In this document: positions 1 to 9,429 of the stretch, piece after piece | How the letters are laid out: each line of letters starts with the position of its first letter | Position numbering within the stretch: the first letter of the stretch is position 1 | Source: Methylocystis sp. H62 | GTDB taxonomy: Bacteria > Pseudomonadota > Alphaproteobacteria > Rhizobiales > Beijerinckiaceae | Direction: 5' to 3' | DNA: 64,000 nucleotides | Assembly (NCBI RefSeq): GCF_015709515.1 | Contig: NZ_JADNQZ010000059.1 | Span: forward strand, 310,001 to 374,000 | The notes under the pieces: generated by a model | What the model saw: only the letters and a program-made list of their open reading frames with translations | What the model was told of the DNA's origin: nothing | Databases searched by the model: none | Translations under genes and position numbers: made by a program

Positions 1-399
1 CAGGAAACATGGACGGTCGTGCGCCGCACCGGAAATTACATCGGCGGACTCGTCACCGGACGCGAGAGCGCCGATCAGCTTTCCGGACCGATTGGCATCG
101 CGCAAGTTTCGGGGCAAATGGCGCAGGCGGTGTCCAAGGTCGGCATCGCGCCGCTGTTGAGCCTCATCGCGATTCTCTCGGTCTCCATCGGCCTGCTCAA
201 TCTTATGCCGGTGCCGCTGCTTGACGGCGGACATTTGCTGTTCTTCGCGATTGAGGCGGCGCGCGGCCGCGCGCTCAACGAGCGCGCGCAGGAGGTCGCC
301 TTCCGAGTGGGTCTCGCGATGGTCGGCGCGCTGATGATTTTCTCGACCTACAACGACATCGCGCGGCTCATTCACAAGCTCACCGGCTCAGGCTCCTAG
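1..399 (+). CDS. rseP: RseP site-2 zinc metalloprotease, C-terminal part
   Basis: The reading frame is already open at base 1, so this is the last 132 codons of a gene that starts outside the window. It shows the end of a PDZ-type domain followed by the hydrophobic C-terminal core of M50 site-2 proteases. The segment LMPVPLLDGGH (about bases 205-235) holds the conserved Asp zinc ligand of the NxxPxxxxDGGH motif, and a last membrane helix lies near the end. In this family the protein cuts anti-sigma factors inside the inner membrane during envelope stress. Its place just before bamA is the normal alphaproteobacterial order. The TAG stop lies inside a palindromic repeat. Confidence 0.93.
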   Translation, partial: QETWTVVRRTGNYIGGLVTGRESADQLSGPIGIAQVSGQMAQAVSKVGIAPLLSLIAILSVSIGLLNLMPVPLLDGGHLLFFAIEAARGRALNERAQEVAFRVGLAMVGALMIFSTYNDIARLIHKLTGSGS

Positions 400-447
400 A
401 GCGCATCCCGATCACATGGAATCATGTGATCGATAGGAATCGCTCTA
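397..447. repeat. Palindromic intergenic repeat overlapping the rseP stop
   Basis: Outer arms TAGAGCG (397-403) and CGCTCTA (441-447) enclose inner arms GATCACATG (410-418) and CATGTGATC (423-431). The style, AGAGCG flanks around a GATC-rich palindrome, resembles dispersed repeats common in Rhizobiales genomes. The first three bases are the rseP stop codon. It could act as an mRNA 3' end stabiliser or weak terminator, but it has no clear T tract. Confidence 0.6.
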
Positions 448-462
448 AATAAAAACGCTGGG

Positions 463-505
463 GCAGGTTCTCATCGAAAAAGTCCGTCAACTTTTTCGGA
501 CCTGC
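463..505. other. Second hairpin in the rseP-bamA gap
   Basis: GCAGGT (463-468) and ACCTGC (500-505) flank a stronger inner stem GAAAAAGT (476-483) and ACTTTTTC (490-497). This is a second palindrome in the 412-base gap between rseP and bamA. No other recognisable feature is seen between 506 and 811, apart from an in-frame extension of bamA that I do not think is translated. Confidence 0.4.
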
Positions 506-811
506 TTTAGCGCACGCAGCCGTTGCAACGACGTGGCGTGCAGGACGCCGCGTAAGCGCGCGATTCCCGTCGTAATTTGGACATGATGACGCTTGCGGCG
601 CCACGTCTTAACCATGCGCTGACCATGAATCGTGGCTTTAACGTCACGCCTTCGACAAATTGCGGAAACAACATTTATTCTGCATTTGCAGGGTCGGACA
701 AACCTTGTAGAAGGAATCGCTCAACGTTGGCGAAGCGCCGATCGTCAGCGCATTTACATGAGTTTCGTGCCGCGGCCCGGGCGGCGACGTTGCGACGAGG
801 ACCTGCACTTT

Positions 812-3130
812 ATGCGCTCAATCAGCGGCATTTGGAAATCATCGTTCCTGTTCGCGGTTGTGGCCGCTCTGCTGGCGTTTAGCGCTCCGGCGTTCGCCGC
901 GCCGGACATCAATCGCATCGCGTTCGAGGGCAACAGCAAGGTCAAGACTGACATCTTGCAGGAGCAGGTGCGCTCGCGCGCCCGCACCGAATTCAACCCG
1001 CAGATGGCCGAGGCCGACGTCGCGCGATTGACGGAAGTCTATCGCCGGTCGGGACGCGCTGCGGCGAAAGTGAGCTTTCGGACGGTTGATCTGCCGAACG
1101 GACGGGTCGACCTGGTCTTCAGCATCGTTGAAGGCGACAAGACCGGCGTCAAGGAGATCCGTTTCATCGGCAATGAGGTCTACTCCACACGCCGTCTCGT
1201 CGGCATGATGGAGACGACGGAAATGAACTTCCTGTCGTTCCTCAAGACAAGCGACGTTTATGATCCCGACCGCATCGCCGCGGACCTCGAACTCATTCGT
1301 CGATTCTATCTCAAGAACGGCTACGCCGATTTCCGCGTGATCAGCTCCGACGTGCAGTTCGATCCGACGGCCGGCGGCTACATCATCACCGTCGTGGTGA
1401 ACGAGGGCCCGCAGTATCGGGTGTCAACCGTTGGCGTCGAATCCCATCTTCCCGACGTGGACGGCGCCGCGTTGAATGATTTGCTGCGGCTTGCCCCGGG
1501 CGACGTCTACAACGGCGATGCGGTTGAGAAGACCGTCGAAGCGCTGACCCGCGAAATCGCTCGGAAGGGCTATGCCTTCACCCAAGCGCGCCCGCGCGGC
1601 GAACGCAATCCGGCCGATCAGACGGTCGCGATCCAGTTCCTGCTCGAGGAAGGGCCCCGGGTCTATATTGAACGCATCAACATTCGCGGCAACACGCGAA
1701 CGCGCGACTACGTCATCCGCCGCGAGTTCGATATCGGCGAGGGCGACGCCTATAACCGCGTCCTGATCGACCGCGCCGAACGCCGGCTGAATGGCCTCGG
1801 CTATTTCAAAAAGGTGAAAGTCACCAATGAGCCGGGCTCAGCGCCGGACCGCGTGATCCTCAACGTCGACGTCGAAGACCAGCCCACCGGCAACTTCGGC
1901 ATCTCGGGCGGCTATTCGACCAACCAGGGCTTTATCGCCGAAGTGTCCGTGTCGGAAAGCAACTTCATGGGTCGCGGCCAAGCGGTGCGCCTTTCGGTGC
2001 AGGGCGGCCAGATCGCCCGCGGCGTGACGTTCAGCTTCACCGAGCCTTATTTCCTCGACCAGCGCATCGCCGCCGGCTTCGACGTCTTCGTGCGTCAACA
2101 GGACGCTTATAACTATTCGATCTACAGCTCGACGTCGTACGGCGGCACATTGCGCTTCGGCATACCGATCACCGAAGAGCTCAGCTTCTCGCCGCACTAC
2201 TCGATCTATGAGACGACGATTTCAATCCCGAACGACAAGAATCGTCCTTACAACGACTGTTTGGTGCCGGTGTTTGGCTACACGCCTGGTTTCAGTCCGT
2301 TCTACCCGCAGCCCGACTATCCGAACCTCCTGGTGAACTGCCAATCCAACGGCGAAGCGTCGCTCGCGATCAAGTCGTCGCAGGGAGGGCTGCTGACGTC
2401 GCTCGTCGGCTATTCGATGAATTACAGCACGATCGACAACTTCAAGAACCCGCATAATGGTTGGCTCGCCTCGCTCAATCAGGACGTCGCGGGTCTCGGC
2501 GGCGGCACGCGCTATCTGCGCACGACCGGCGACATTCGCTACTTCCGTGAGATTCCCTATCTCGACGATGTGGTCGGCATCGCCCGACTGCAGGGTGGCG
2601 ATCTGTCGACCTTCGGCGGCTACAAGCCGCGCATTCAGGACAACTTCAACCTCGGCCCCAGCCTGGTGCGCGGCTTCGCGCCGGGCGGCATCGGCCCACG
2701 CGACTCGAACATTCTGACGAGCTTCAACAACAACCGCGGCAACTCGCTGGGCGGCTCCAACTATGTCGGCGCGTCGCTCGAAGTTCAGTTCCCGTTCTGG
2801 TACCTGCCCAAGGATTTGGGGTTGAGAGGGGCGCTCTTCGCCGACGCCGGTTCGCTGTGGAATTTCAGCGGCCGGACAAACTACGCCAACAATCTGCCGA
2901 CAATCCCCGGCGTGACCTGCATCGGCGCCTACACGCCGCAGGCGGGCTTCGGCCAGGGCAATTGCGTTGTGCCGATTGCGAACAAATTCGCCATCCGCTC
3001 GTCGGTCGGCGCCTCGGTGTTGTGGAATTCGCCGATGGGGCCGATCCGCTTCGACTATGCGGTCGTGACCTCCAAGGTCTATGGCGACATCACGCAGAAT
3101 TTCCGCTTCAGCGGCGGCACCAACTTCTAA
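812..3130 (+). CDS. bamA: Outer membrane protein assembly factor BamA
   Basis: A 772-residue Omp85-family protein, the core of the BAM complex that folds beta-barrel proteins into the outer membrane. The ATG at 812 is chosen because it begins a clear Sec signal peptide (basic start, hydrophobic core, SAPAFA-A cleavage site). The frame is open further upstream to 632 but that part looks non-coding. Residues 30-350 hold the POTRA repeats and the rest is the 16-strand barrel. The conserved VRGF motif of loop 6 is present as LVRGFAPGGIG near residue 620, and the C-terminus ends in Phe (FSGGTNF), the usual barrel signal. It lies between rseP and lpxD as expected. Confidence 0.96.
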   Translation: MRSISGIWKSSFLFAVVAALLAFSAPAFAAPDINRIAFEGNSKVKTDILQEQVRSRARTEFNPQMAEADVARLTEVYRRSGRAAAKVSFRTVDLPNGRVDLVFSIVEGDKTGVKEIRFIGNEVYSTRRLVGMMETTEMNFLSFLKTSDVYDPDRIAADLELIRRFYLKNGYADFRVISSDVQFDPTAGGYIITVVVNEGPQYRVSTVGVESHLPDVDGAALNDLLRLAPGDVYNGDAVEKTVEALTREIARKGYAFTQARPRGERNPADQTVAIQFLLEEGPRVYIERINIRGNTRTRDYVIRREFDIGEGDAYNRVLIDRAERRLNGLGYFKKVKVTNEPGSAPDRVILNVDVEDQPTGNFGISGGYSTNQGFIAEVSVSESNFMGRGQAVRLSVQGGQIARGVTFSFTEPYFLDQRIAAGFDVFVRQQDAYNYSIYSSTSYGGTLRFGIPITEELSFSPHYSIYETTISIPNDKNRPYNDCLVPVFGYTPGFSPFYPQPDYPNLLVNCQSNGEASLAIKSSQGGLLTSLVGYSMNYSTIDNFKNPHNGWLASLNQDVAGLGGGTRYLRTTGDIRYFREIPYLDDVVGIARLQGGDLSTFGGYKPRIQDNFNLGPSLVRGFAPGGIGPRDSNILTSFNNNRGNSLGGSNYVGASLEVQFPFWYLPKDLGLRGALFADAGSLWNFSGRTNYANNLPTIPGVTCIGAYTPQAGFGQGNCVVPIANKFAIRSSVGASVLWNSPMGPIRFDYAVVTSKVYGDITQNFRFSGGTNF

Positions 3131-3212
3131 TGATTGGAGACGATCGCCGGGCGAACTGCGCCCGGCGGACGGCTGAAGGTTTGGCTTGGGCTGCCGGACA
3201 GGATCTTGCAGG

Positions 3213-4283
3213 GTGAGCGCCGCAGCCTTCTTTCCCTTGGCGCGACCCGCCCCTTTGAGCGAAATTGCGCGGATCGCCGGGGCAAAAATTCGCGGCGGCC
3301 CTGACGGCGAGCCAGCGTCCAGCGAGCGTGCGCCGCCGCCCCTTATTCTCGGCGTCGCGCCGCTCGATTGGAGCAGGCCGGGCGACCTCTGCTTCTACGA
3401 CAACCCGCGCTATCGCAAGGCGCTCTCGGAGTGCCGAGCGACCGCCTGCTTCCTGCGCGAGCGCCATCTTGACCTGCTGCCTAACGCCGTCGTCGCGCTC
3501 GTCGTCGACGATCCGCAGAGGGCGATGACGCTTGCGGCCGCGCATCTCTTTCCCGACGCGCTGCGGCCCGGCTCCTTATTCCAGTCCAGCGGCGTTTCTC
3601 CGGGAGCGGCGGTGCATCCGCAGGCGCGACTCGAACCTGGCGTGGTCGTCGATCCCGGCGCCGTGATCGGGCCGGGCGCCGAGATCGGCGCCGGAACGAT
3701 TATCGGGCCGCAGGCGGTGATCGGCCCGAATGTGCGCATCGGCCGCGACTGTTCGATCGGCGCGCATGCGAGTCTCACCCATACGCTGATCGGCGACCGC
3801 GTCGTCATTCACCCGGGGGCGCGGCTTGGGCAGGATGGCTTCGGCTTCGCGCCAACGGGCGAAGGCTATCTCAAGACGCCGCAGGTCGGTCGCGTGATCG
3901 TGCAGGACGATGTCGAGATCGGCGCCAATACGACGATTGATCGAGGCGCGTCGCGCGACACGATCATCGGCGAGGGAACCAAAATCGATAATCTCGTGCA
4001 GATCGGCCACAATGTGGTGATCGGCCGTTTTTGCGCCATTGTCGCCCAATCGGGCGTCGCCGGCTCCTGTGAGATCGGCGATTTCGTCGCGCTTGGCGGA
4101 CAATCCGCCGTCGCCGGCCACCTCACGATCGGCGAAGGCGCAGCGGTTGCGGCCAAGTCCGGGGTGATGCGCGACCTGCCGGCCGGGGCGCGGGTCGGCG
4201 GCGCGCCCGCGCGACCGTTGCGGCGGTTCTTGCGCGGCGCGGCGCTGCTCGACCGACTCGCGCGCAGGGACAAGCCGACGTAA
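3213..4283 (+). CDS. lpxD: UDP-3-O-acylglucosamine N-acyltransferase LpxD
   Basis: Third enzyme of lipid A synthesis: it adds the N-linked hydroxyacyl chain to UDP-3-O-acyl-glucosamine from acyl-ACP in the cytoplasm. The N-terminal uridine-binding domain (about residues 1-100) is followed by a long left-handed beta helix of hexapeptide repeats ([16 protein letters not shown] and similar). The catalytic His lies in the IGHNVVIG segment. The GTG at 3213 follows a purine-rich GCAGG and gives a normal N-terminus of 356 residues; a TTG at 3186 in the same frame is the alternative. It is probably cotranscribed with bamA and fabZ. Confidence 0.94.
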   Translation: MSAAAFFPLARPAPLSEIARIAGAKIRGGPDGEPASSERAPPPLILGVAPLDWSRPGDLCFYDNPRYRKALSECRATACFLRERHLDLLPNAVVALVVDDPQRAMTLAAAHLFPDALRPGSLFQSSGVSPGAAVHPQARLEPGVVVDPGAVIGPGAEIGAGTIIGPQAVIGPNVRIGRDCSIGAHASLTHTLIGDRVVIHPGARLGQDGFGFAPTGEGYLKTPQVGRVIVQDDVEIGANTTIDRGASRDTIIGEGTKIDNLVQIGHNVVIGRFCAIVAQSGVAGSCEIGDFVALGGQSAVAGHLTIGEGAAVAAKSGVMRDLPAGARVGGAPARPLRRFLRGAALLDRLARRDKPT

Positions 4284-4349
4284 GACAAGCCGGCGAAAAC
4301 AAGCAAAAACTGGGATGGCGCTCGCCATGCCCTCGAGAGGGAGGAAGAA

Positions 4350-4814
4350 ATGCCCGAGGCCGCGGACGGCGCGACTCTGGAGAGCGCCGACATATTGCAG
4401 ATTATGAGCCAACTGCCGCATCGATACCCATTCTTGCTCGTCGATCGCATCTTCAACATCCGCGGCGACGAATCATGCGTCGGCGTGAAGAACGTCACGG
4501 TCAACGAACCGCAGTTTCAGGGACACTTTCCCGAGCGTCCGATCATGCCCGGCGTCCTGCTCATCGAGGCGATGGCGCAGACCGCCGGAGTCATCGCCAT
4601 CCGCGCGCTGAAAGGCGGGGACCGGTCGCGTCTCGTTTATTTCGTCACGATCGACAATGCGAAATTCCGCAAGCCGGTGACGCCCGGCGACCGTGTCGAA
4701 TTCCACATGGCCAAAACCGCGCAGAAGCGAAACATCTGGTGGTATTCCGGGCGCGCGATGGTCGACGGCGCGCTGGTCTGCGAGGCGCAGATCAGCGTCA
4801 TGATGGGCGCCTAG
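4350..4814 (+). CDS. fabZ: 3-hydroxyacyl-ACP dehydratase FabZ
   Basis: A 154-residue hot-dog-fold enzyme that dehydrates 3-hydroxyacyl-ACP during fatty acid elongation. Its substrate pool is shared with LpxD and LpxA, which explains the gene order. The catalytic His is in [11 protein letters not shown] and the catalytic Glu in [11 protein letters not shown] strong ribosome binding site (GAGGGAGG) precedes the ATG at 4350. Length matches the family (about 150 residues). Confidence 0.96.
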   Translation: MPEAADGATLESADILQIMSQLPHRYPFLLVDRIFNIRGDESCVGVKNVTVNEPQFQGHFPERPIMPGVLLIEAMAQTAGVIAIRALKGGDRSRLVYFVTIDNAKFRKPVTPGDRVEFHMAKTAQKRNIWWYSGRAMVDGALVCEAQISVMMGA

Positions 4815-4836
4815 CGTCGGAGCGGCGAGTGCGACA

Positions 4837-5634
4837 ATGAACCCATCGGTTCATCCGTCCTGTGTCGTCGAAGACGGCGCGCGGCTCGGCGCCAACGTCG
4901 CCATCGGCCCCTTTTGCCACATCGGCGCCGGCGTCGAGATTGGCGACGGCGCGACTCTCCTTTCCCATATCGTCGTCGGCGGCCGCACGCGCATCGGCGC
5001 GCGCGCCCGGATTTTCCCCTTCGCCGCCGTGGGACTGGCGTCGCAAGATATCAAGGCTGCGCTCGCGAAGGGCGCGCTGACGATCGGCGACGACTGCGTC
5101 ATTCGCGAAGGCGTGACCATCAATGCAGGCGTGGGCGAGGGCACGCGTATCGGGGCGCGCTGCGTCTTTCTTGCCGCTTCGCACGTCGCTCATGACTGTC
5201 GGCTGGGCGACGACGTGATATTGTCCAATCAGGTTCTGCTGGGCGGCCACGTCGAGATCGGGGACCATGCGATGATCGGCGGCGCCACGGCGGTGCATCA
5301 GAATGTGCGGATCGGCGCGCACGCCTTCGTCGGCGGCCTTTCGGGCGTTGAAGGCGACGTCATTCCCTTTACGCTCGCGTCGGGCAACCGCGCCCATCTT
5401 TTCGGCCTCAACCGGGTCGGCCTGCAGCGGCGCGGTTTTGCGCCGGAGCGCATTGAGCGGCTACGCCGGGCGTATCGCCTGCTCTTCGCGCAAGAGGCGC
5501 GCGCGCTGAGCGAACGCATCGACGGTCTGTCGCGAGATTTCGCGGACGACTCGGACATTGCGGCGATCGTCGAATTCTTGCGGGCGCCCTCGACGCGGCC
5601 GCTTTGCGCGCCTCGCGCACGCGCCGAACCATGA
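4837..5634 (+). CDS. lpxA: UDP-N-acetylglucosamine O-acyltransferase LpxA
   Basis: First committed enzyme of lipid A synthesis, 265 residues. It moves a 3-hydroxyacyl group from ACP to UDP-GlcNAc. The N-terminal two thirds is a hexapeptide-repeat beta helix. The catalytic His is in the SHVAHDC segment, and the C-terminal helical domain has the usual LNRVGLQRRGF motif. It starts 22 bases after fabZ and its TGA overlaps the lpxB ATG by four bases, so translation is probably coupled. Confidence 0.96.
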   Translation: MNPSVHPSCVVEDGARLGANVAIGPFCHIGAGVEIGDGATLLSHIVVGGRTRIGARARIFPFAAVGLASQDIKAALAKGALTIGDDCVIREGVTINAGVGEGTRIGARCVFLAASHVAHDCRLGDDVILSNQVLLGGHVEIGDHAMIGGATAVHQNVRIGAHAFVGGLSGVEGDVIPFTLASGNRAHLFGLNRVGLQRRGFAPERIERLRRAYRLLFAQEARALSERIDGLSRDFADDSDIAAIVEFLRAPSTRPLCAPRARAEP

Positions 5635-6773
5635 GCGCGCCGCGCATCTTCGTTGTCGCTGGCGAAGCCTCTGGCGATCAGCTCGGCGCGGCGCTGATGC
5701 GGGCTTTGCGCGCCGCGCGTCCCGAGGCCGTTTTCACCGGCGTCGGGGGCGAGGCGATGGCGCGCGAAGGCCTCGTTTCCCTGTTTCCGCTCGAAGACAT
5801 CGCGGTGATGGGCCTCATTCCGGTCTTGGCGCGGCTGCCGCGCCTTGTGTGGCGCATCGCTCAGACGGCGCGGGCGATCGTCGATCAGGCGCCGGACTGT
5901 CTCGTCATCATCGACGCGCCAGATTTTACCCATCGCGTCGCGCGCCGGGTCCGGGTCGCCCGACCTGACCTGCCGATCGTCGATTACGTCAGCCCGACCG
6001 TATGGGCGTGGCGGCCCGGCCGCGCGCGCGCGATGCGCGACTACGTCGATTGCCTGCTGGCGCTGCTGCCCTTCGAGCCGCAGGCGCATGATCGGCTCGG
6101 CGGGCCGCGATGCGTCTATGTCGGCCATCCGCTGGTCGAGCGGCTCGACGAGCTGACGCGGCCGTCTCACGATCGCGGCGGCGCGCGGTCGCTGCTCGTT
6201 CTGCCCGGATCGCGTCTTGCGGAAGTGCGGCGCATGACGCCGATCTACGGCGAGGCGCTCGAGCTTCTTTTGCGCGAACGCGCCGACTTCGAGGTCGTCA
6301 TTCCTGTCGCGCCGAATGTTGAGAAGACATTACTACGCGAATTGCGGGGATGGCCGATGACGCCGCGTCTGATTGGCCAGGCGGAGAAATTCGCCGCGTT
6401 CCGAAATGCGCGCGCCGCACTTGTGACGTCCGGCGTCGCGACGCTGGAGCTTGCGCTCGCCGGCGTTCCCATGGCTGTCGCCTATAAGGTCTCGCGCGCC
6501 GAATCGCTGCTGCGCTTTCTCGTCAAAGTCGACTCGATCGTACTGCCCAATCTCGTCATCGGCGAGAATATTGTACCGGAATTCCTGCAGGAGGCGGCGA
6601 CGCCGCACGCGCTCGCCGAGGCGCTGAGGCCGCTCTTGCGCGAGAGCGCCGCGCGCGACGCGCAGCTCGCGGCCTTTAAGCGCGTTCGCGCGCGTCTGCT
6701 CGAGGCAGGCCGAACGCCGAGCGTTCGGGCGGCTGACATCATCCTCGAATATGCGTCGCGCGGTCGGGGGTAG
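5631..6773 (+). CDS. lpxB: Lipid A disaccharide synthase LpxB
   Basis: A 380-residue GT19 glycosyltransferase that joins UDP-2,3-diacylglucosamine and lipid X to give the lipid A disaccharide at the inner face of the membrane. Recognised by the N-terminal VAGEASGDQLGA motif, SPTVWAWRPGRA near residue 120 and VGHPLVE. The ATG at 5631 overlaps the lpxA stop (ATGA) and gives the standard N-terminus. In many alphaproteobacteria lpxI lies between lpxA and lpxB; here there is no room for it. Confidence 0.95.
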   Translation: MSAPRIFVVAGEASGDQLGAALMRALRAARPEAVFTGVGGEAMAREGLVSLFPLEDIAVMGLIPVLARLPRLVWRIAQTARAIVDQAPDCLVIIDAPDFTHRVARRVRVARPDLPIVDYVSPTVWAWRPGRARAMRDYVDCLLALLPFEPQAHDRLGGPRCVYVGHPLVERLDELTRPSHDRGGARSLLVLPGSRLAEVRRMTPIYGEALELLLRERADFEVVIPVAPNVEKTLLRELRGWPMTPRLIGQAEKFAAFRNARAALVTSGVATLELALAGVPMAVAYKVSRAESLLRFLVKVDSIVLPNLVIGENIVPEFLQEAATPHALAEALRPLLRESAARDAQLAAFKRVRARLLEAGRTPSVRAADIILEYASRGRG

Positions 6774-6789
6774 CCGCGCCGTAGTGGGA

Positions 6790-7299
6790 TCAGAAGGGGA
6801 TGTCGTCGTCGAGCTGGTCGGAGAGCTTGCCGGCCGGGGCGGGACGCCGTTCGGCGGGACCGCGCTCCATCGGCGAGGAGCGGCCGAAGGATCCGCCGCC
6901 GCTCTGGCTGTAGCCGCTGTCGTAGTCGCCTTCGCCGCGTCCGCCGCCCTTGCTGTCGAGCAAGGTCAGCTCGCCGCGAAAACGCTGCAGCACGACATCG
7001 GTCGCCTTGCGCTGATTGCCGTCCTTGTCGGTATATTCGCGGGTCTGCAGCTGACCCTCGATATATATTTTTGAGCCCTTGCGGCAGTATTGCTCGGCGA
7101 TCTTCCCGAGATTTTCGTTGAAGATCGACACATTGTGCCACTCGGTGCGATCTTTGCGCTCGCCGGTGTTCTTATCGCGCCAGGACTCGGTGGTCGCCAC
7201 CGAGAAGGAGACGACGCGATCGCCGGACGGCAGCGTCCGCACCTCCGGATCGCGGCCGAGATTGCCGATCAGGATCACCTTGTTGACGCTGCCCGCCAT
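6790..7299 (-). CDS. ssb: Single-stranded DNA-binding protein
   Basis: A 169-residue SSB that protects single-stranded DNA and recruits replication and repair proteins. The OB fold occupies about residues 1-110 (SVNKVILIGNLGRDPEVR, WRDK, IYIEGQLQTR). A Gly/Ser-rich linker follows, then the conserved acidic tip LDDDIPF that binds partner proteins. ATG at 7299 gives the standard MAGSVNK start; an upstream GTG in frame at 7329 is less likely. It converges on lpxB from the opposite strand. An SOS box lies about 110 bases upstream. Confidence 0.96.
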   Translation of the reverse strand: MAGSVNKVILIGNLGRDPEVRTLPSGDRVVSFSVATTESWRDKNTGERKDRTEWHNVSIFNENLGKIAEQYCRKGSKIYIEGQLQTREYTDKDGNQRKATDVVLQRFRGELTLLDSKGGGRGEGDYDSGYSQSGGGSFGRSSPMERGPAERRPAPAGKLSDQLDDDIPF

Positions 7300-7408
7300 G
7301 TCGCTCTCCGCTTGCTTGACGCGTGGCACTCTAGTGCAAAGGCCGGTCCTGGGGCGCGCCGGCTCGGCTTGTCCACAGATGATGTGTTGCGCCGCTCGAC
7401 CCCGGAAC

Positions 7409-7423
7409 GTTCGATTTTTGTTC
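7409..7423. promoter_or_regulatory. LexA (SOS) box upstream of ssb
   Basis: GTTC GATTTTT GTTC matches the alphaproteobacterial LexA consensus GTTC-N7-GTTC exactly. It sits in the gap between ssb and the 3' end of the dicarboxylate carrier gene. In many relatives the box lies between divergent ssb and uvrA genes; here uvrA starts 2.4 kb away. Confidence 0.75.
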
Positions 7424-7504
7424 TAGCAGCGGTCGTAAGATCGCGCAAGCACAGCGGAATTTTGTTCTCTTTTTCCGAAGCTTAGCGCTTGCGGGCTCCT
7501 TGCC

Positions 7505-8833
7505 TCACTCCGTCGTGACGCCGATCGCGACATCGGAAGGATCAATCTTGCGTGCAAGCCCCGCCGTCAGCCGAGCGCGATCCAGCTCGCCCTCCCAGGC
7601 GGCGACCACGATGGTGGCGACGCCATTGCCGATAAAATTCGTCAAGGCGCGGCACTCGCTCATGAATTTATCGACGCCGAGCACAAGCGACATGCCCGGC
7701 GCCAGTTGCGGATCGACCGCCATCAAGGTCGCCGCCAGGGTGATGAAGCCCGCGCCGGAAACGCCGCTCGCGCCTTTCGACGTCAGCATGGCGACGATGA
7801 GGATGGTCGCCTGATGTGACAGATCCAGCTCGACGCCCATCGCGCGCGCGATGAACAGCGTCGTCAGCGTCATATAGATGTTGGTGCCGTCGAGATTGAA
7901 GGAATAGCCGGTCGGCACGACGAGTCCGACGACCGACTTCGAGCAGCCGAGCCATTGCAGCTTCTCCATCAGCGCGGGCAGGGCGCTTTCCGATGAGGAC
8001 GTGCCAAGCACGATAAGCAGCTCGTCGCGCAGATAGGCGATAAGGCTGAAGATGTTGAAACCGGCCGCGCGCGCGATGGCGCCTAGCACGAAGACGACGA
8101 AGAGCCCGGCCGTGAGATAGAACAGACCGACGAGTCCGGCGAGCGACAGAAGCGCGGCCGAGCCGTATTTCGCCACCGTATAGGCCATGGCGCCGAAGGC
8201 GCCGATCGGCGCCGCCTTCATAATGATGGCGATGACGCCGAACATGGCGTGGCCGACGTCGTCGATGATCACCCGCAGCGCGCGGCCGCGTTCGCCCAGC
8301 GCCAAGAGCGCGAAGCCGAAGAGCAGCGAGAACAGCAAAACTTGCAGAATGTCGCCCTTGGCGAAGGCGCCGATCGCGCTCTCGGGAATGATGTCGAGAA
8401 GAAAATCGACGCCGCCGCGCTTTTCCGCGAGCGCCGTATATTTGGCGATGGCGGCAGGGTCGGGTTTGCCGGCGAAGCCAGCGCCGACCTGCGCAAGATT
8501 TCCAATCAGCAGGCCAAGCGCGAGGGCGAATGTGGAGACGATCTCGAAATAGAGGAGCGCCTTGAGCCCGACGCGGCCGACTTTGCGCGCATCCTCGATA
8601 TGGGCGACGCCGGAGACGACCGTGCAGAAAATGATCGGCGCGATCGCCATCTTGATGAGCTTGACGAAGCCGTCGCCGAGCGCCTTCACCCAGTCCTGCG
8701 CGGCGGCGTGCGGCGCCAGCCAGCCGAACAGCGCGCCAAGCGCAATGGCCGCGAGCACCTGGACATAGAGGTGCCGGTAAAGTGGCTTCTTCGGCGTCGT
8801 CGCGCCATCGCGCCTCATTGCATCGAGCGGCAA
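7505..8833 (-). CDS. dctA: Dicarboxylate/proton (DAACS) symporter, DctA type
   Basis: A 442-residue inner-membrane carrier of the dicarboxylate/amino acid:cation symporter family, expected to import C4-dicarboxylates such as succinate or malate. It shows about eight hydrophobic helices, the serine-rich re-entrant loop ([13 protein letters not shown]) and the [12 protein letters not shown] substrate-binding motif. The start is taken as TTG at 8833, because GAGGAG lies eight bases before it. The ATG at 8818 would be 23 bases from that site. It separates ssb from uvrA, and a palindromic repeat lies between it and the toxin gene upstream. Confidence 0.92.
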   Translation of the reverse strand: MPLDAMRRDGATTPKKPLYRHLYVQVLAAIALGALFGWLAPHAAAQDWVKALGDGFVKLIKMAIAPIIFCTVVSGVAHIEDARKVGRVGLKALLYFEIVSTFALALGLLIGNLAQVGAGFAGKPDPAAIAKYTALAEKRGGVDFLLDIIPESAIGAFAKGDILQVLLFSLLFGFALLALGERGRALRVIIDDVGHAMFGVIAIIMKAAPIGAFGAMAYTVAKYGSAALLSLAGLVGLFYLTAGLFVVFVLGAIARAAGFNIFSLIAYLRDELLIVLGTSSSESALPALMEKLQWLGCSKSVVGLVVPTGYSFNLDGTNIYMTLTTLFIARAMGVELDLSHQATILIVAMLTSKGASGVSGAGFITLAATLMAVDPQLAPGMSLVLGVDKFMSECRALTNFIGNGVATIVVAAWEGELDRARLTAGLARKIDPSDVAIGVTTE

Positions 8834-8886
8834 TTCAATAGCTCCTCAATAGGGCGTGATGCTCTTTACCTTCTGAACAGCTCCGA

Positions 8887-9001
8887 TGTCATTCCCGACG
8901 CTTCGCTTTAAGCGAAGCGATCGGGAATCCAGAGTAGATTCCGAAGCTTTGAGTATTTGCACTGGATTCCCGGTCAGGCCTCCGGCCTGCCGGGAATGAC
9001 A
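8887..9001. repeat. Dispersed double-hairpin repeat, copy 1
   Basis: The element begins TGTCATTCCCGA and ends TCGGGAATGACA-like. It has a left hairpin (GCTTCGCT / AGCGAAGC between ATTCCCGA and TCGGGAAT arms) and a right hairpin around CAGGCCTCCGGCCTG. A second copy with the same plan is at 23810-23914. The right third covers the last codons and stop of the vapC gene. Confidence 0.8.
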
Positions 9002-9429
9002 GTCTCCCATTCGACCGCGAAGGGATTGACGACAGCAAGGTCTAAATCGCTAAAGTCTGCAACATTGCGCGTCGCGAGCGTCATTGCGTGGGCGGCGGCG
9101 ATGCTTGCGACCATCGCATCCATGACGGCGAGCGGCTTGCCTTGCGTTTTGCGTCTGCCACGCAAACGGGCGAAGGCGTGCGCCGCGCGATGATCAAACG
9201 CCAATATGCGGCCAGCGAAAATCTCATCTTCGATCGTGTCGCAGGCTTTGGTCAAAACATCCTTCTTTCGCCCCTCAGGCAGCAGCGCCAGACCAAAACG
9301 AAGCTCCGCGATGACTGGCGTCGGGATGAAGAAATCGAGCTCAGAATAGGAGTCCATCCATCGCCGCACGTTACCGTCGCCCGTCGGCTTCATCATTTCA
9401 GAGACGATGTTCGTGTCGAGCAAGATCAT
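8974..9429 (-). CDS. VapC/FitB-type PIN-domain toxin ribonuclease
   Basis: A 151-residue PIN-domain protein, the toxin of a type II toxin-antitoxin pair, expected to cleave RNA with a Mg2+-binding acidic cluster. The first acidic residue is in MILLDTNIVSE, the Glu in VIAELRFGL, and later Asp residues are in LAVMDAMVASIA and TRNVADFSD. The start overlaps the antitoxin stop (ATGA). The last residues, VIPGRPEA, are read from the palindromic repeat at 8887-9001, so the natural tail was probably replaced. Confidence 0.9.
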   Translation of the reverse strand: MILLDTNIVSEMMKPTGDGNVRRWMDSYSELDFFIPTPVIAELRFGLALLPEGRKKDVLTKACDTIEDEIFAGRILAFDHRAAHAFARLRGRRKTQGKPLAVMDAMVASIAAAHAMTLATRNVADFSDLDLAVVNPFAVEWETVIPGRPEA

